Origin: Bugula neritina
Taxonomy: Eukaryota > Bryozoa > Gymnolaemata > Cheilostomatida > Bugulidae
Length of the DNA: 64,000 bases
Reading direction: 5' to 3'
Assembly (NCBI GenBank): GCA_964035545.1
Contig: OZ037766.1
Coordinates: forward strand, 4,255,722-4,319,721
Below, one piece after another: positions 13,601-26,683 of the stretch. The notes beneath the pieces are model-generated. The model worked only from the letters and a program-made list of their open reading frames with translations. It did no database searches and was not told where the DNA came from. How positions within the stretch are numbered: the first letter of the stretch is position 1; the number at the start of each line of letters is the position of its first letter. The position numbers and the translations under genes were made by a program.

Positions 13601-13949
13601 TAGTAATAGTAATATAGTACTCTTTCACTATTACTAAACTTGGTTGCAGCGTTAAGTTCAGGGTCTAATAGTGATACAATGTCTACCTGCTGGTATAAAA
13701 TTGTAGTAAAAGATCCGAAAAATGCTTAAAACTGTCAGTTTATTTATAGGCATATAGCAGTTTATATTAATACATATTATTAGTTATACTATCAACATAT
13801 TTTATAATATTTTTTGTGTTATGGCTGTCTATCACAAACTTTAAATGAAATTGATCTCTTTGCAACTGAATGATATTTTCTGCCGACATGTAAGCTGTTT
13901 CAACAGTATTTGTTAAAAGTTAAAAACTGAAAATGTGTGTTTGGCAGAT
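10634..13949. other. Gene-free stretch between PDK and LYRM1
   Basis: The end of the kinase gene should be here, but I see no exon matching the conserved PDK C-terminus. One phase-0 candidate terminal exon is 10814-10867 (acceptor TATATAG, 17 codons, stop TAA); it does not look like a PDK tail. The rest is AT-rich with a palindromic ATCATGAT tract at about 13090-13160 and AGTAATA-type low complexity at 13330-13640. A 5' untranslated exon of LYRM1 could be hidden here. Confidence 0.5.
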
Positions 13950-15485
13950 ATGCAAGAGATGGCACACAGAAATAAAGTACTCACCCTGTACCGGGCAATA
14001 TTGAAAACTAGTAGAACATGGGAGTCAGCTTCAAGAATTTCTTCAGATACAGAAAAAGAGAGCCTGTATATTGCTAGCGAAGCTCGACACTTGTTTAGGC
14101 AAAATAAACATGTACGTGCTGCTGCTCAAGAAATTTTACATTTTGATCTAACATATTTTACCATCAAAATCTGTATGTTTGTAACAGATTGACAGCATCA
14201 GCTTTTAAATGTTCAACCATATCTATTTTTAGCTTAGTGATGAAGATTCTATTAAAGCAGCAATCAAAGAAGCTGAAAGTCGACTTGAGATAGGTAATTA
14301 GCATCATGTCTGACTTTTGTTATATCGCTGTCTAAATACTGAAATCTTTCGGATCACCAGTGGAATTGAAATTCCTACTAGTAAGCTGCATATGTGTCTA
14401 AACAATCTAGTGTAAATTTTTGAATCACTAGTATAATTTGATGTTTACTTACTAGAAAAACGTGGATTTTATTGAGTTCTATATGATCTAGATATCTTTA
14501 GCTTACATAGTTATGAAAGATACTTTAGAATGTTTTAAAGGTAGTCTAGCTTGTTTAAGGTTTAATTTCTTAATCTGCTGTGAATTTTGATATTTTTTGT
14601 AGCATTGCATTACAAGAATCCTTGGCCTCGTCCAGTGAGTATATAGATATAATATTTTCGTAGTGTAATTTAGCACCATTGCTGTCAAAGTGCTCTGTAG
14701 TATAACAGTTACTGTAGTATTTTAATTGAATATGAAAATCAGGCCATAGTTAAAGAAGCATTACTACCAATAATTTCATGTGTGCTAAGCAATATAATAA
14801 AGTTTCTTTAACTCAACTAGTTTTCATACTTGATTGAAATATATATAAAAAACAATTTGTAAATGCTATTTTTCCTTTCTATACATTACTAAGTAAATTT
14901 ACCAAACAGTTGCTAAAAAAAGTTTTCCAATTATTATAGAATTAATGAGAAGTTATATAATCAAAAAATAAAGCAGATTTTAGATTTCTTTTCTCACTTT
15001 TTGTGCAACCAAGTAAATCATTAGCAGTAACTCAATGTAACATTTACCAAGCAAGTTAATTGTGTTGTTCAAATTTAAATAAAATATTATAAAGTATAAG
15101 GTATTAAGTGTTGTCATTACTAGGTAGAAATTTCTTCGAGTGCCTGCAGTTCATTTCATTCTGTGTATAAATGTGTGGTCACAAAAACTTCCCATAACTA
15201 TCTGTTTGTGGTGATATTGTATGCTTATGCTTTTTTGATGATTTTTCATCCTATGTGTATATATGTATATTATATGCACTACTTGTTTTTACACCATGTG
15301 CATTAGTTGCAGTGGGGCTTTCAGGCATATTTTGTTTTTGCTTACAGTCCCACATACCCCAACATTCGATGCTGCCACTTCGAGATAGACGTAGAAAGAA
15401 GTCAGACAAACTACTTAGCCAGTCTAAACCCGCTTACTTAAAGTCATACGACATTGGCGAGAAAGAGCAACCAGAAAAAGGCTGA
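13950..15485 (+). CDS. LYRM1: LYR motif-containing protein 1 (LYRM1)
   Basis: Small mitochondrial LYR-family protein. Family members bind the acyl carrier protein and assist iron-sulfur or respiratory-chain assembly; LYRM1's own client is not settled. Exons: 13950-14111, 14233-14293, 14603-14634, 15348-15485, giving 130 aa against about 122 in vertebrates. The LYR motif is in VLTLYRAILKTSRTW near residues 10-24. EARHLFRQNKH follows, then the LEIALHYKNPWPRP block made by joining exons 2 and 3, and a basic C-terminus ending SKPAYLKSYD, all in the order of vertebrate LYRM1. Start: ATG 13950 or the in-frame ATG 13959. An in-frame ATG at 13935 also exists, but it would lie across a good acceptor (TTTGGCAG). 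A poly(A) signal lies at 15692. Confidence 0.92.
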
Positions 15486-15691
15486 GCTGGTAAAGAGATC
15501 ACAAGTGTATGGATAAAGAGCCAATAGGGAGAAGTTTAGGAAATGACACCATCGATTGATTAATGCTACCAGGTTTATTATTGCTTTGTGTGATTTTGTG
15601 GCTAGATTATGTAGCGTGAAAAAGAGTAAGTTATAAGAAATTTGTAAAAATAATCATTTTATGTCCTTGTATCGATTACCACAGTTTTTCC

Positions 15692-15697
15692 AATAAA
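15692..15697 (+). terminator. AATAAA poly(A) signal of LYRM1
   Basis: AATAAA about 207 bases after the LYRM1 stop; another AATAAA is at about 15729. On the minus strand an ATTAAA near 15764-15769 could serve ELAC1, so the two convergent transcripts end within about 100 bases of each other. Confidence 0.6.
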
Positions 15698-15788
15698 TAG
15701 TTTGCTTTGATATTGATGAGACCTACACAATAAATTCAACTATTTAAATTACAATAGTGGCATTTAATACAACAAGCTATGAAGTGTA

Positions 15789-17070
15789 CTAACTAAGTGC
15801 TGTCCTGCTTGATTGTTGCTTCACGGAATATGTTTGCAAATCCTCTGCTACTGCACAGTTAGGTCCAAAAGTCAGTTTAGCTTGTTCAAGTAAAGAATAT
15901 ATTGTTTTTTCTTGTTGGCTTCGTGACTCGGTGTATCGTTGACTAAAATGAGTTAGATATAACAGCTTAGCATTAGCCTGCAGTGCGAATTCAGCTGCCA
16001 TCTCAGGGGTGGAGTGACCTCTCTCAATAGCCTGATCTTTTAGCTCATTTTCCAAAGTTGCTTCATGAATATACACATCTGCATTCTGGGCTAAATAAGA
16101 AATATGTGATGAGTTCATAGAATCGCCGCAGATCACCACTTTTCTACCAGGTTGGTCATCTCCTAAGACATCCTTTAATGTAATTTGCTGGCCACTTGGT
16201 GAGCTAACTGCGTTACCATTTCTAAGTAATTTACAAACAGGTCCTGGCTCAATTCCAAATGATCTTAGTTTGTCTACATTTAAATTTCCTGGAATTGTTT
16301 GCTCTTGAATTATAAATGCAAATGAAGCTATTCGATGTTGGAGTTTTCCAGCTGTGACTGTTAATGGCCCTTCAAAAATTGGCCATTTTGGAACTCCATT
16401 TACCATCTCAGCTTCAATCCTTTCACCCTCATCTTCACAAGGATGCAGTTTTAGGTGGTCATCCTCTTCAAAGTTGCACATGCCATCTTCCTCTCCTCGC
16501 ATATCAACTGTTGGTACCAACTCTATTACTTTAAACCTATAAGCCAAATTAGCACGGCTCAAGCCAAGGGTAACTCGCAAGTACTTTGCTAAGCCAAGTG
16601 GCCCATAAATAAGAATAGGCGCATCTCGTTGGTTAGTCTGACCAATAGTACACATTAAGCCGCTGATGCCATACAGATGGTCTCCATGTAAATGAGTTAT
16701 AAATATTCTGTTGACTTTACCAGCTTTCAAACTACTTTTCATTAGTTGAATTTGAGTCCCTTCACCACAGTCAAACATACACAGATCATTTTCATACCTA
16801 GCAAATGAAAAAAGTTCTGTTGTAACCTTAACAATAGATGTGAAATAGTTTAATAAAAAAACTGTGCTAATCCTAACCATTTGACAGCGTTGTGTTTATG
16901 TAGAATATTGTGAAACAAAAAACATGTGCGAACACAAAATGTATACCATCAATCTCAGAAAGCATGTTCATGCATTTTGCCTACCTTAAAACAATACTTG
17001 AAGCAGCCTTTTTTGGAGTTGGATTGGCAGACGCAGTGCCCAGAAACGTTATTTCCATCATCGGTGCCAT
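15789..17070 (-). CDS. ELAC1: Zinc phosphodiesterase ELAC1 (short tRNase Z)
   Basis: Short-form tRNase Z, a metallo-beta-lactamase-fold endonuclease that trims or repairs tRNA 3' ends. Two exons on the minus strand: 17070-16985 and 16797-15789, joined through AG/G into an Arg codon. Product is 364 aa (human 363). Exon 1 carries the N-terminal strand EITFLGTASANPTP (family FLGTGAAYPSPTR). Exon 2 carries FDCGEGTQ, the zinc-binding HLHGDH at about 64-69, LVPT, PGPVCKLLRNG, the VICGDS block, the HEATLE histidine, GHSTPEMA and THFSQRY. All metal-ligand motifs are present, so it should be active. Start: ATG 17070 (MAPMME); ATGs at 17061 and 17058 are in frame, and the last matches the human start best. 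A downstream ATG at 16880 lies in the intron and should not be used as the start. The gene is convergent with LYRM1. Confidence 0.95.
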
Positions 17071-17404
17071 TCTGGTCCTGTGGTACATTATAATAGTACA
17101 TCGCCAGAATTAAATGTGCAGAACGTGATTACAGAAACGGCCAGCACATTGTTACTTGTATTAAAATAGAAAGGTAATACATGACTTTCTGCTTAAATGT
17201 AATATTGTAGTAAACTTGTGGGTTTTGAATGCAACTAGTGCCTACATGCTCTAGAGAGAATAAGCCAAGTATTCTGAATACGAATGAAGATAACTTTATT
17301 AGCATCAAATACAGCTTATGTGGTCCTACTACCAGCGAGCTCCAGTAGTAGTCTGAACTACACTGGAACTCGCTGGCTTTTATATACAAGCGAGACAAAG
17401 ACAT

Positions 17405-17534
17405 TCCTTTGTTGCCGAGATCGGGGTTCCGAAATGCCGAATATCGGCACTTCGGGACTCCGAAATGCCGAAACGCCGATTTTCGGCATATCGGCATTTC
17501 GGAAGACCGAAATGCCGATCTCAGCAACAAAGGA
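17405..17534. mobile_element. Short palindromic MITE-like element
   Basis: About 130 bases with inverted ends: TCCTTTGTTGCCGAGATCGG on the left and its near complement ending at 17534. The interior is built of short palindromic words (TTCGGCATTTCGGAA, CCGAAATGCCGA) and could fold almost completely. GC content is well above the flanks. No target-site duplication is clear, and it may be a fold-back MITE or a satellite monomer. Confidence 0.6.
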
Positions 17535-17559
17535 CACACACAAAAGAAAGCAACATTAG

Positions 17560-20138
17560 TAAAAGAAATATTACATAACTTCAGAATGCGTATTTCAGTA
17601 AAATTACATTATGTTGAGCTTTAACAGTAATTACCATACTTAGGCATTAGCAAGCTAACTTACTTAACTATAATTACGGAATTAAGAATGATACGCAACA
17701 GTATTTATAATATACTGTTGCACGCTGTTATTTCGAAACTAAAAGAGGGTGAAAATCCATTACAATATATCGATGTAAATTTTATATTCTAATTCCATAT
17801 TCAGTTTTACATTTACTTCTATTTAATTTTATACTTACAATTTCAAATACTTTATTTTGGTCAACAATAGTATTTAACTGAATAGTATTTAACTGAATAG
17901 CATTTAACTAAGTAATCGCAATTTTGTAGTAACATTATTCCGATTTTGTAATAACATTATTCTTTTTTAAACCTATTTTATAATAAGTATAACAATAAAA
18001 TGTGAAACAAAAATAAACTAATCTTGAATTTGATCCTGATACTCCTATCTCAACATATTTCTCCATCATAAACTAAATTGAACATAACTTTAAATACAGC
18101 CATTATATTTAGTTTTACCATAGTTTACCTGCACCTGCAAGCATCTGTCTAATGGCTTAGTACATAATCACTACTATTAGTTTTACTCCTACTTTTGGAG
18201 TTGGTGTTACTGTTACTCTAAGTAGTAGACAAGTAATACTTATAGTTATACTAATAATTATAATACCAAAGGCTACAATAAAAATCGATGGCAACACGGA
18301 CAATCATCATGATAGCTATTTATAACTATCAATACAATTAATACATGAAATATTTATTCAATTTATTCACAATGTCAGTTACAATATCAATATGAATAAC
18401 TGAGATAATCATGATCACTTGATGGGCTGCAACTGTAAGTGAACTTAGGAATGAGTTGATGTAATTTTAGTAATAATTCAAAATTTAAATCAATAAATAT
18501 AATAATAAATTTTTACCTTAAAACTAAAGTTAACCCATAATCATAATGAAGTGACTGAAATAATTATTAAATTTAATCCCTGAAGCTTAGGCCTGTGGGC
18601 TATATTATTGATAATCATAATGATAATGATAATGACTTAATTAGTGATTAATTATCTATACTTTAGACTAATGAGATTATATTTATTAACTTATTATTAT
18701 TTTAATTATGGTTAAACTTGGCACCTCTACTTTGACATAGTCACATAGTAAGTGACATAGCGACGTACGCCTACGGTTAGTCATTAGTGAGTTACAGTTA
18801 GTGTTACACCTGAGTTACCATTGGCTTACACTTGCACTTAGACTTAGTCTTACAGTTTGAATTACTTTTACTTTTAGTTTTAGTCTTACATTTAGTTTTA
18901 CACTTACAACTAACTTACACTTACAGTAAGTTACAGAACTTTAGACAAAAGCTAGCATAAAACACTAAAAGTAAATAGGTTAGCGTTAGTAATTGTATAG
19001 ATTTCAAATATTGAATTAAGTTTTTATTTCCCTTCAGTGGTGAAATTTCATTTCATTTATTAATTTCAACGAGTTTAACCATCAAACTTCATAGTGAATG
19101 TTTTTTTTTCTGCTGACCAAAGAGATAGAGGGCACCTCATAAGAGCAATTTTCAATATAGGAACCTGCGCCAGCTAAGCTTTCCCATTAATTTTCTTTGT
19201 AGCCTAAGTTCACAGTATTTCTCTCTACAGGATAGCAATAATAATTTTTTTATTAGCATTGTAACAGTAGCTAATTATTGAAAAGCTAGTTTAATATTTG
19301 ATTCTTTTGATTTGTTTTAGTTTGGGTCAACAATATAAGGTGCAAATTCTATCCTGATTGAAATTCTAATCTTTCTGTACATAATAATAATATGCGAATG
19401 CTGCATTTGTCTTGTCACCATGGCAACAAGACGACAGGGTCGTTCAACTTAGATTGAGATTGCCAATGAACTCAGAGAGCATGCTTAATTGCCAAATGCA
19501 GAGGTGCTTACAAAAATAGTAACGCTTTGAAGAGGGTTACATTATCAAACATTTCAATCACAATGACAGAGCCATCAAAGAATTAACAGTAAGTTGTTAC
19601 AAATATTAAATTTTATATGAAAACCAAATGATGACTGAGTGAGTGACTGACTGAATCGCTGACATTGAATTTGATAGTGATACTGATTCAATCAGTGATT
19701 GATTACTGAAATTGTCATTGTGATTGTGATTGACTTTGAGTGATACTGGTAGTGATTGTCAATATGATTATCATCTATGGACTATCACTATGGTGTATAC
19801 CAATATTACTATTAGTGCTGGTATACTGTCTAATAGTAATATGGTAATACTAATAAATAGTGCTTATGCCTTATAGATTAACTTATACTTATAATTATAC
19901 TTGAAGTTATACGTTTAGCTTCAAGGAGCACTAACAGTAGCAGTGAGCATTATCTTTATCGTATTCTTATTTATTAATATTTTTATAAAATTTATATTTA
20001 TACCAATACTAATAACTAATAAATTGTAGATCATTCTCAAAATTTAATCACACTGAAAATTAGCTATTCTTGATGCTATACTAACTGTTTGAAATCAAAC
20101 ACTTAAACTGTCCATTTTGATTACATATGTCATTTTTA
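17560..20138. other. Intergenic region with low-complexity DNA
   Basis: No exon recognised. The stretch 18160-18960 is degenerate TTACA/CTTAC/AGTTA-type low complexity, and 19610-19760 has TGACTGA/GATTGA-type repetition. The acceptor-like TTTTTAG at about 20133-20139 just before the LRR gene start suggests that gene has an upstream untranslated exon here. Confidence 0.5.
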
Positions 20139-20148
20139 GAGCTTCAAC

Positions 20149-23100
20149 ATGACTGGCATTATTCAAACATCTATACAGAATGATCCCACTCATCTAAAAG
20201 TAAAGCCTTCGCACACCGGCGCTCCTAAAACATGTGATATTGGAAGTTCAGTACTAGAACACCACTCTCGCAAAGTTTTTTACATCCAAGCGGATCACCA
20301 AGATATTGTTACACAAATTCCACCTGAAACTTTCTATAAGCTCAAACTAACACAACTAACTATTGTCAACAATGAAATTTCATCCATCCCCAATGAGATA
20401 TCCCATTTGCAAAACTTGCAACATTTAATTTTAGCCAACAACAAAATTGAAAAAATAAATGCCATTGTTTTCACTTTACCTCAGCTCACAGTTATCGATT
20501 TCAGTGGAAACAAACTCCAATGTGTTCCTGAAGAACTTGCTCAATTGGGCAAAACTTTACAGCAGTTGTATTTAAATGGAAACAACATCGCAGAGGTTAC
20601 AAGCAACATTGGAAATTTGGTAGAATTGCAGATATTGGGTCTTAATGATAACCTGATAAGTGAATTACCAGACGAAATATCAAATTGTCAAAACCTTAGA
20701 GAGCTTGGATTAGAGCGAAATCAACTAAAGTTTCTTAATGGTGAAATATGCAGAATAGAGTCTTTGAAGAAGCTTGGTCTTTCAGGCAACATGATGACCA
20801 ACTTGCCTAAGACCTTGGTTAACCTGACTGAGTTAGAGCTCCTGCTGATAGAAGACAATCAGTTTGATTTTGTTCCCATTGAGTTGTTCAGTCTGATGAA
20901 TTTAAGAGAGTTGTCTCTTGCTGGCAATTTTCTCACCAGTATTCAACCAGAGATAGGTAACTTGAAGCAACTCACATCTCTTAACCTTCAAGATAATAAT
21001 TTGCAGACGTTGCCAGAAGAGTTGTGGAAACTGGTAACTCTGGTAACTCTGTCACTTTCTGGAAACAGCCTAGGAAAACTTTCTCCTAGCGTCAGTAAGT
21101 TTTTGGTGTAAATGAAGTTTATTGTATAGATAGATATGTTTATAATAATTAGTTGATTGTGTTCTTTGCTTCATAAATGACAAACTCAATTAAATTAAAT
21201 CTAGAAGTGAATTGGATTTTCAAGTTAAAATGTAGAATACTTTTTATTATAGTTGTTACAGCTTTGTGATTACAATAAATGATAGCGTTTCTAATTTTTC
21301 TTGACCGACTATATTGAAGCAATAAAACCTAGCAGTAAAATTTGATGAAGTTAGTTTAGAATATTTATTATTTCATAAATAATTACACTATTGCCGACAA
21401 TATTCATAGAATTATTTGTATATAAATTGAGTAATTATTGAAATTGGTTTGGCCTTTCTTTAAGTGTGTAAATTTAGCTTTTCTTTGAAAAGGAAAACTT
21501 GCATGATTCCTCAAATAAAAGTTAGAAGTTCTATAGTTGATTACTCCAGGCTGATAACCTTGTTTTATTCAAAATGTTCAATTAAATTAATTTAGGAATT
21601 TCATTAGACTGCTAATAAATGCAGGTTGTTGTTCTTTTCAAATGATGTGATTCCAATTTCTACCAATATATCAAAAGGAATTTTATTAAGCGTATATTAA
21701 TCTTGAGCATGCATACTAGTAGCATTAAACTGTTTTTGTAGTTAAAGTATTTTTAAATAGGGATTTTTATTGTTATTAATTAATAGTTCTAGCTTAATTT
21801 GTTGTGCAAGCTATCTACATTTTACATTGCTTGCAGGTATATAGGCTTTAAACACCTATAATTTTTAGATTTTCATTCTGCTAAATGCTAAGTCTTTCAC
21901 ACATAAAAATGGACTTAAAATCGCAACAACCCTGTTTTTTAAACATGAACCTTGTATTTAACATTCATATTACAATTTAAATGATATTTCTTCTCTCCCC
22001 TTGACTATTATAGTTTTGATATGAAAGAATATTTTGCAGGTGAGCTCTATGATTTGGAGTCGTTGTACCTGTCACATAACCAGCTGGAAGCATTGCCCGA
22101 TGAGCTATCACTCTGTACGAACCTGGAAGTGGTTAGCTTGGCCCACAACCAGTTGACGAAACTTCCCGTGGAGATGATTAACTTACGTAGGTGTAATATG
22201 CAGCCTAAATTCTGCCTTTAACATAGGCTGTATAATAGGTGTAATCTGTGGAATAATAGACTGTAAGAGAGATGCAGTCTGTGGAATAATAGGCTGTATG
22301 ATAGATGTAATCTGTGGAATAATAGGCTGTATGATAGATGTAATCTGTGGAATAATAGGCTGTATGATAGATGTAATCTGTGGAATAATAAACCGTATGA
22401 TAGATGTAATCTGTGGAATAATAGACCGTATAATAGATGAAATTTGTGGAATATTTTGAAGTAAAAAGTTAGAATGTGTTATGTAATAGCAAATAATAAT
22501 CAGATTATGCTACATGATGGAAGGTATAATGCATGCAGCAAGTAACCTTCTATCTAGTGTCAACTGGTAATTGTATAATGATACAGACAGGCAGTAATAT
22601 ACATCTCATATATAAGTGCTTCTACATGTTGTGTGTTTTTCCTTCAAAATAATACTAAATCAATATCAATAACATAATATAATATAAAATATATTATTTT
22701 TCAGGAAAACTGAGAGAGCTGGACTTGAGCTACAATAAGTTTGTAAACATTCCTGACTTTGTGTCACTACAAGCTAACTTGGGGTCCTTGAATATGGAGC
22801 AGAACGAACTGGTGCATGTCGGACCCGAGTTTTCTACTCTTAAAAGACTGCAGACTCTCAATCTATCAAAAGTAAATCACATCTACTTGTTGTAGACTTA
22901 CACTTTAATATAGTGTATAGATATGATACTTATGATAAACATAAACTTTGTTTTAACATTATATTATAGAGTATATAATTATGTAATCAAATACAATATA
23001 TTATTATATTTTATAAATTATTGTAAGTTCTTCTATTTTTAGAAAGCAGACTGTTTTTCAGACGCCAATGCTTGTCCTGACTATAGCACATTTGCACCAT

Positions 23101-26100
23101 TTTGTATCACTGTAGACTATTGCCATATATTTTTCTAATATAAACTGGCTTGAAGCTTCTCTGTTGTCTTAAATTTTGTGTTTGTTTTTGTTCTGTAGAA
23201 CAAAATAACTAGCTTACCACAAGCTGTTTGTCAGATGATTGGTGTAGAGTTACTTGATGTTTCCCACAACCAGCTAGCGATGCTGCCTGAGGACATGAGT
23301 GGCCTCAGCAAATTTCGGTTCGTATGTTTACTAACCATAGATTTAGCTCCTAGCTAGTTATGAATGTTTCTTGTTTGAATTGGCAATTGTAGAGTTACTC
23401 AGTTCTGAATTTTGTTACGGTGAATAATACAGACTGTTGACTTTAGTTTCATGTGAATTTGTAAATGCAAAGTTACATAGTTCCAACTTTTGTTTCAAAT
23501 TGAAATGCATTTTATACGGATTTTCTTTTTAAATCTCAAAGCCTTTCAAAACATTTAAATGCTATTTTTTATTGTTTTTTTAATGGGTTTTCTTTTGTTT
23601 ATTTTTTACTTCTTAACTTTTATATTGTAAACTCCCAAGCCTTTCTCCATTCTCTATTCAAGTAATGGCTTAACACTATTACTGATTTGACTTTGTTGAG
23701 ACAGCATTAGTTGTGAGTCTCTATTTACTCTACAATATCAGCAGTGAACTTCTTTTTTTTAGTCAGTTTCAAGGACACCACAACAAGTTTTCCAGTTTTC
23801 CTCCAGTCTTGTGTGACATTGCATCTCTAGAGGAAGTGAACCTCTCTAACAACGGTGTTGTCACGGTTACGGCTGAAGTTGCAAATCTATCCAACCTAAC
23901 CAAACTCAACTTGAACAACAATCAATTTGAAGAGTTTCCATATTCGGTAAAAAAGATCAACTTTTGAATTTAATTTCATATCTGTACTCAGCCCTATAAA
24001 TATTCTAGTATGTCCTGCAGCTGTATGCATTTTGTAAATTGTAGTGTAGAAGCATATCTTAGTATTCACTCTTAGAAATGTATCTGTTACGTTTTTGTTC
24101 TGCTTAATTCCTAGATACTCTAAATTGTCAGTGTCGAAGTTATTTCCACTGTCCACTCATATTTTTTAAGGTGTAAACCCCACCCACACTGTAAACATAC
24201 ATAGCAGAAATTGAGCATCTAGAATTTTAGCTGAATATAGTTATAGCAAAAAATAAAGCCAGTCTTTCAACACACCATGTGAAAATAAAGTATGCAGCTG
24301 TTTATTGTTGCTTTTTTATCAGTTATTCTCTCAATAATATTATAGTTGCTTAACTTTAATTATGGCACCATTTACAGTCATAACCATAAAAGCTTAAATT
24401 TAAATCCACACAACTTTTTACTTGAAAGAATAAAATTGCCATGGTAATGTTCACCAGTTACGTTTACCTGCCAAGCATAAACTAAATTCATTCACTTTAG
24501 TCACTGTGTGTCAAACCTTTAGTGTTTCTACTGATTTCTTACAGCTATTTATGCTGTAATATGTATAATTCATACTTGCGGACGACACAAAATCAAATGA
24601 TTTCAGTATTATAGCAACATGATATATGATAGAATTGTATCCAACACATGTTGTTAGGTGTGCCAAATACCCAGCTTGGATATACTCCACATGAAGCAAA
24701 AGAAAGGCAGACGTATTGAGAACCTTCCAGAAGAAGATTTGGCAGCTCTACCAGTATCTCAGCTGTACTTGAGTCACAACAGCATCTCCTTACTTCCTTC
24801 TCAGATAGCTGACATGCCTAACCTCAAGGCCCTCTATCTCAATGACAACATTGTAGAACAACTACCTGCAGAGTTATGTCAGATGAGGAGTTTACAGGTG
24901 CTTTCAGTTTTCTCCAAGCACCATATTTTATGTTACTTTATATACATAGCTAGGGTTTTGTATTCTTGCTAAAATAATAAGATGACATGGGCTATTAGAC
25001 TTTAGCATTAGTATAATAATTTTCTTGCTTATTTTCTATGGCTTAAAACTGTAATGCTTATGCCATGAATCTGTATATTTATTATGTTTATAAAGATGTG
25101 CTTCACCACTAAAAAGCTTAAGTGAAGAAGTTTGCTATGTGCACACTACAATGTAGTATTACACTAAATTATTTATACATAACCAATGTTGCCATTATAA
25201 CTGTTCCAGTTGTCCAATAACTGAGTCTACATTTCAATACATGGGTAGACAACTTCTAATCATTGTAGTTTTTAATCTTAAGTTAATGTGAGTAATTTTA
25301 TTTTTAGTGTTCAATAAGACTTATATAAAGAGGTTTTCAAAAAAACTTGATTATATATTTTTCTGTTATATATGGAGTCTAGATTGATTTCTTTCTTCAT
25401 TCTGTGTTATATAGATTCTATGCAACTCCAGTTTTCTCATCACAGTATTTATATTCTTTTAGATACTTCACTTGCATGACAATAAGCTAGAAGCTCTACC
25501 AAATGGAATTGATGAGTTGACCTCTCTCACTGACCTCCGTCTCCATGGCAACCCCTTGAAAACTCCGCCTCTAGAAGTCTGCATTGGAGGTGTACTTCAA
25601 CCAATCGGATTGTTTCTCACCACACATGCTAGCAGACAAGGTAATATCTTAAGATACTATTTTGACATTTCAGGCTTGAAAAATATCTTGTTTGTTGACA
25701 TAGACTGTAGCACTAGTGCTAACACTCTAAAGTCTAAGGCATCGCAGTGTTTATAGCTCTGCGTTATGATGTCCCAATTTTGTCGCTCCTTAAAAATTTA
25801 TTAAGCACTTTTGCTTGTAGTGACACTAAGTTTTGGTAAGGTTTGACCAACATTGTTGACATGTTCACTTTAGTTGATGTTATAGTGAAATTATCCTACT
25901 AAAATATCTTGAAAATAATATATCATTTTGAAATTTAATTTTAGGGATGTTTTGTACAAAAGAGTTTTTAATTTTCACTTGAACTCTTGACCAGTCATGG
26001 TTTGAGTTTGAATATACTTATGAATAGTTATGAATTTAGACTTATATCTAATTTGATAAAATCCGTAAACTCACCATAGGAGTGGTACAATTTTGTATTT

Positions 26101-26683
26101 TTGGCCCTTGGTCTTCAATAAAAAAAACATTGACAAACACATTCTGTTTCAGAGATACTGATGGATAAGATGTGTGCTGTGGTGATAGATCTCATTGATA
26201 AAGATGACCTGAGAATGCTGTGGAGGAAGTTCAGATTTGATCATGATGAAATTTATTCCTTGGAGGTAGACTACAAAGGCAAGACTATGGTCAAACCTCG
26301 TGCTGCTGCGACTATGGCCTTATGGTTTGTTTACTGCTGACTTTTTTACTGCTGACTTCAATGCCGAATCCTAATTTGCGTTTTATTATGTAATTTTTTA
26401 ACGCATGTAGTGATGGTTCGAATTATTCTTTTTTTAATACTTTTCATTTAAACTTGTATTACTTGGATTATTGTGAGTTACTTGATAAAATGTAGACTTT
26501 TAGAAATAGTGTGATGATTGATGCAATGATTTGAACTTTGCTATTGCATATTTTAGGCGCAAAAAGAGAGCTTTAACCGCCACCCCTAATGAGTTAGTTC
26601 GAATCCTTCACCTTCTTGGTCTAGAGGAGCTTGAGAAAAAAACCAAATACATTAAACTTTGTGCGGAACGTACTTTACTTTAA
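20149..26683 (+). CDS. LRRD1: Leucine-rich-repeat protein with C-terminal death-like domain (LRRD1-like)
   Basis: Nine exons: 20149-21094, 22040-22186, 22705-22871, 23199-23317, 23763-23946, 24658-24897, 25463-25640, 26153-26324, 26557-26683, in frame throughout (759 aa; human LRRD1 about 860). After about 60 residues of N-terminal sequence it is a solenoid of roughly 23-residue LRRs with the pattern LxxLxLxxNxLxxLPxxI (for example LQHLILANNKIEKI, LESLYLSHNQLEALP, LTDLRLHGNPLKTPP). The last two exons encode a helical block with WRKF, then an Ala-rich helix ending MALW, then ATPNELVRILHLLGLEEL. This is the tryptophan and leucine spacing of a death-fold domain. There is no signal peptide or membrane segment, so a cytosolic adaptor or sensor role is likely. 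Closest families by architecture are LRRD1 and PIDD1; the ZU5 domains of PIDD1 are absent, so LRRD1 is preferred. Confidence 0.85.
22190..22456. repeat. 33-bp minisatellite following a 5' splice site
   Basis: About seven copies of a 33-bp unit (TGTAATCTGTGGAATAATAG plus GCTGTATGATAGA). The first similar word (TAGGTGTAAT) overlaps the donor of LRR-gene exon 2 at 22187, and the array then runs about 260 bases into the intron. Confidence 0.9.
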
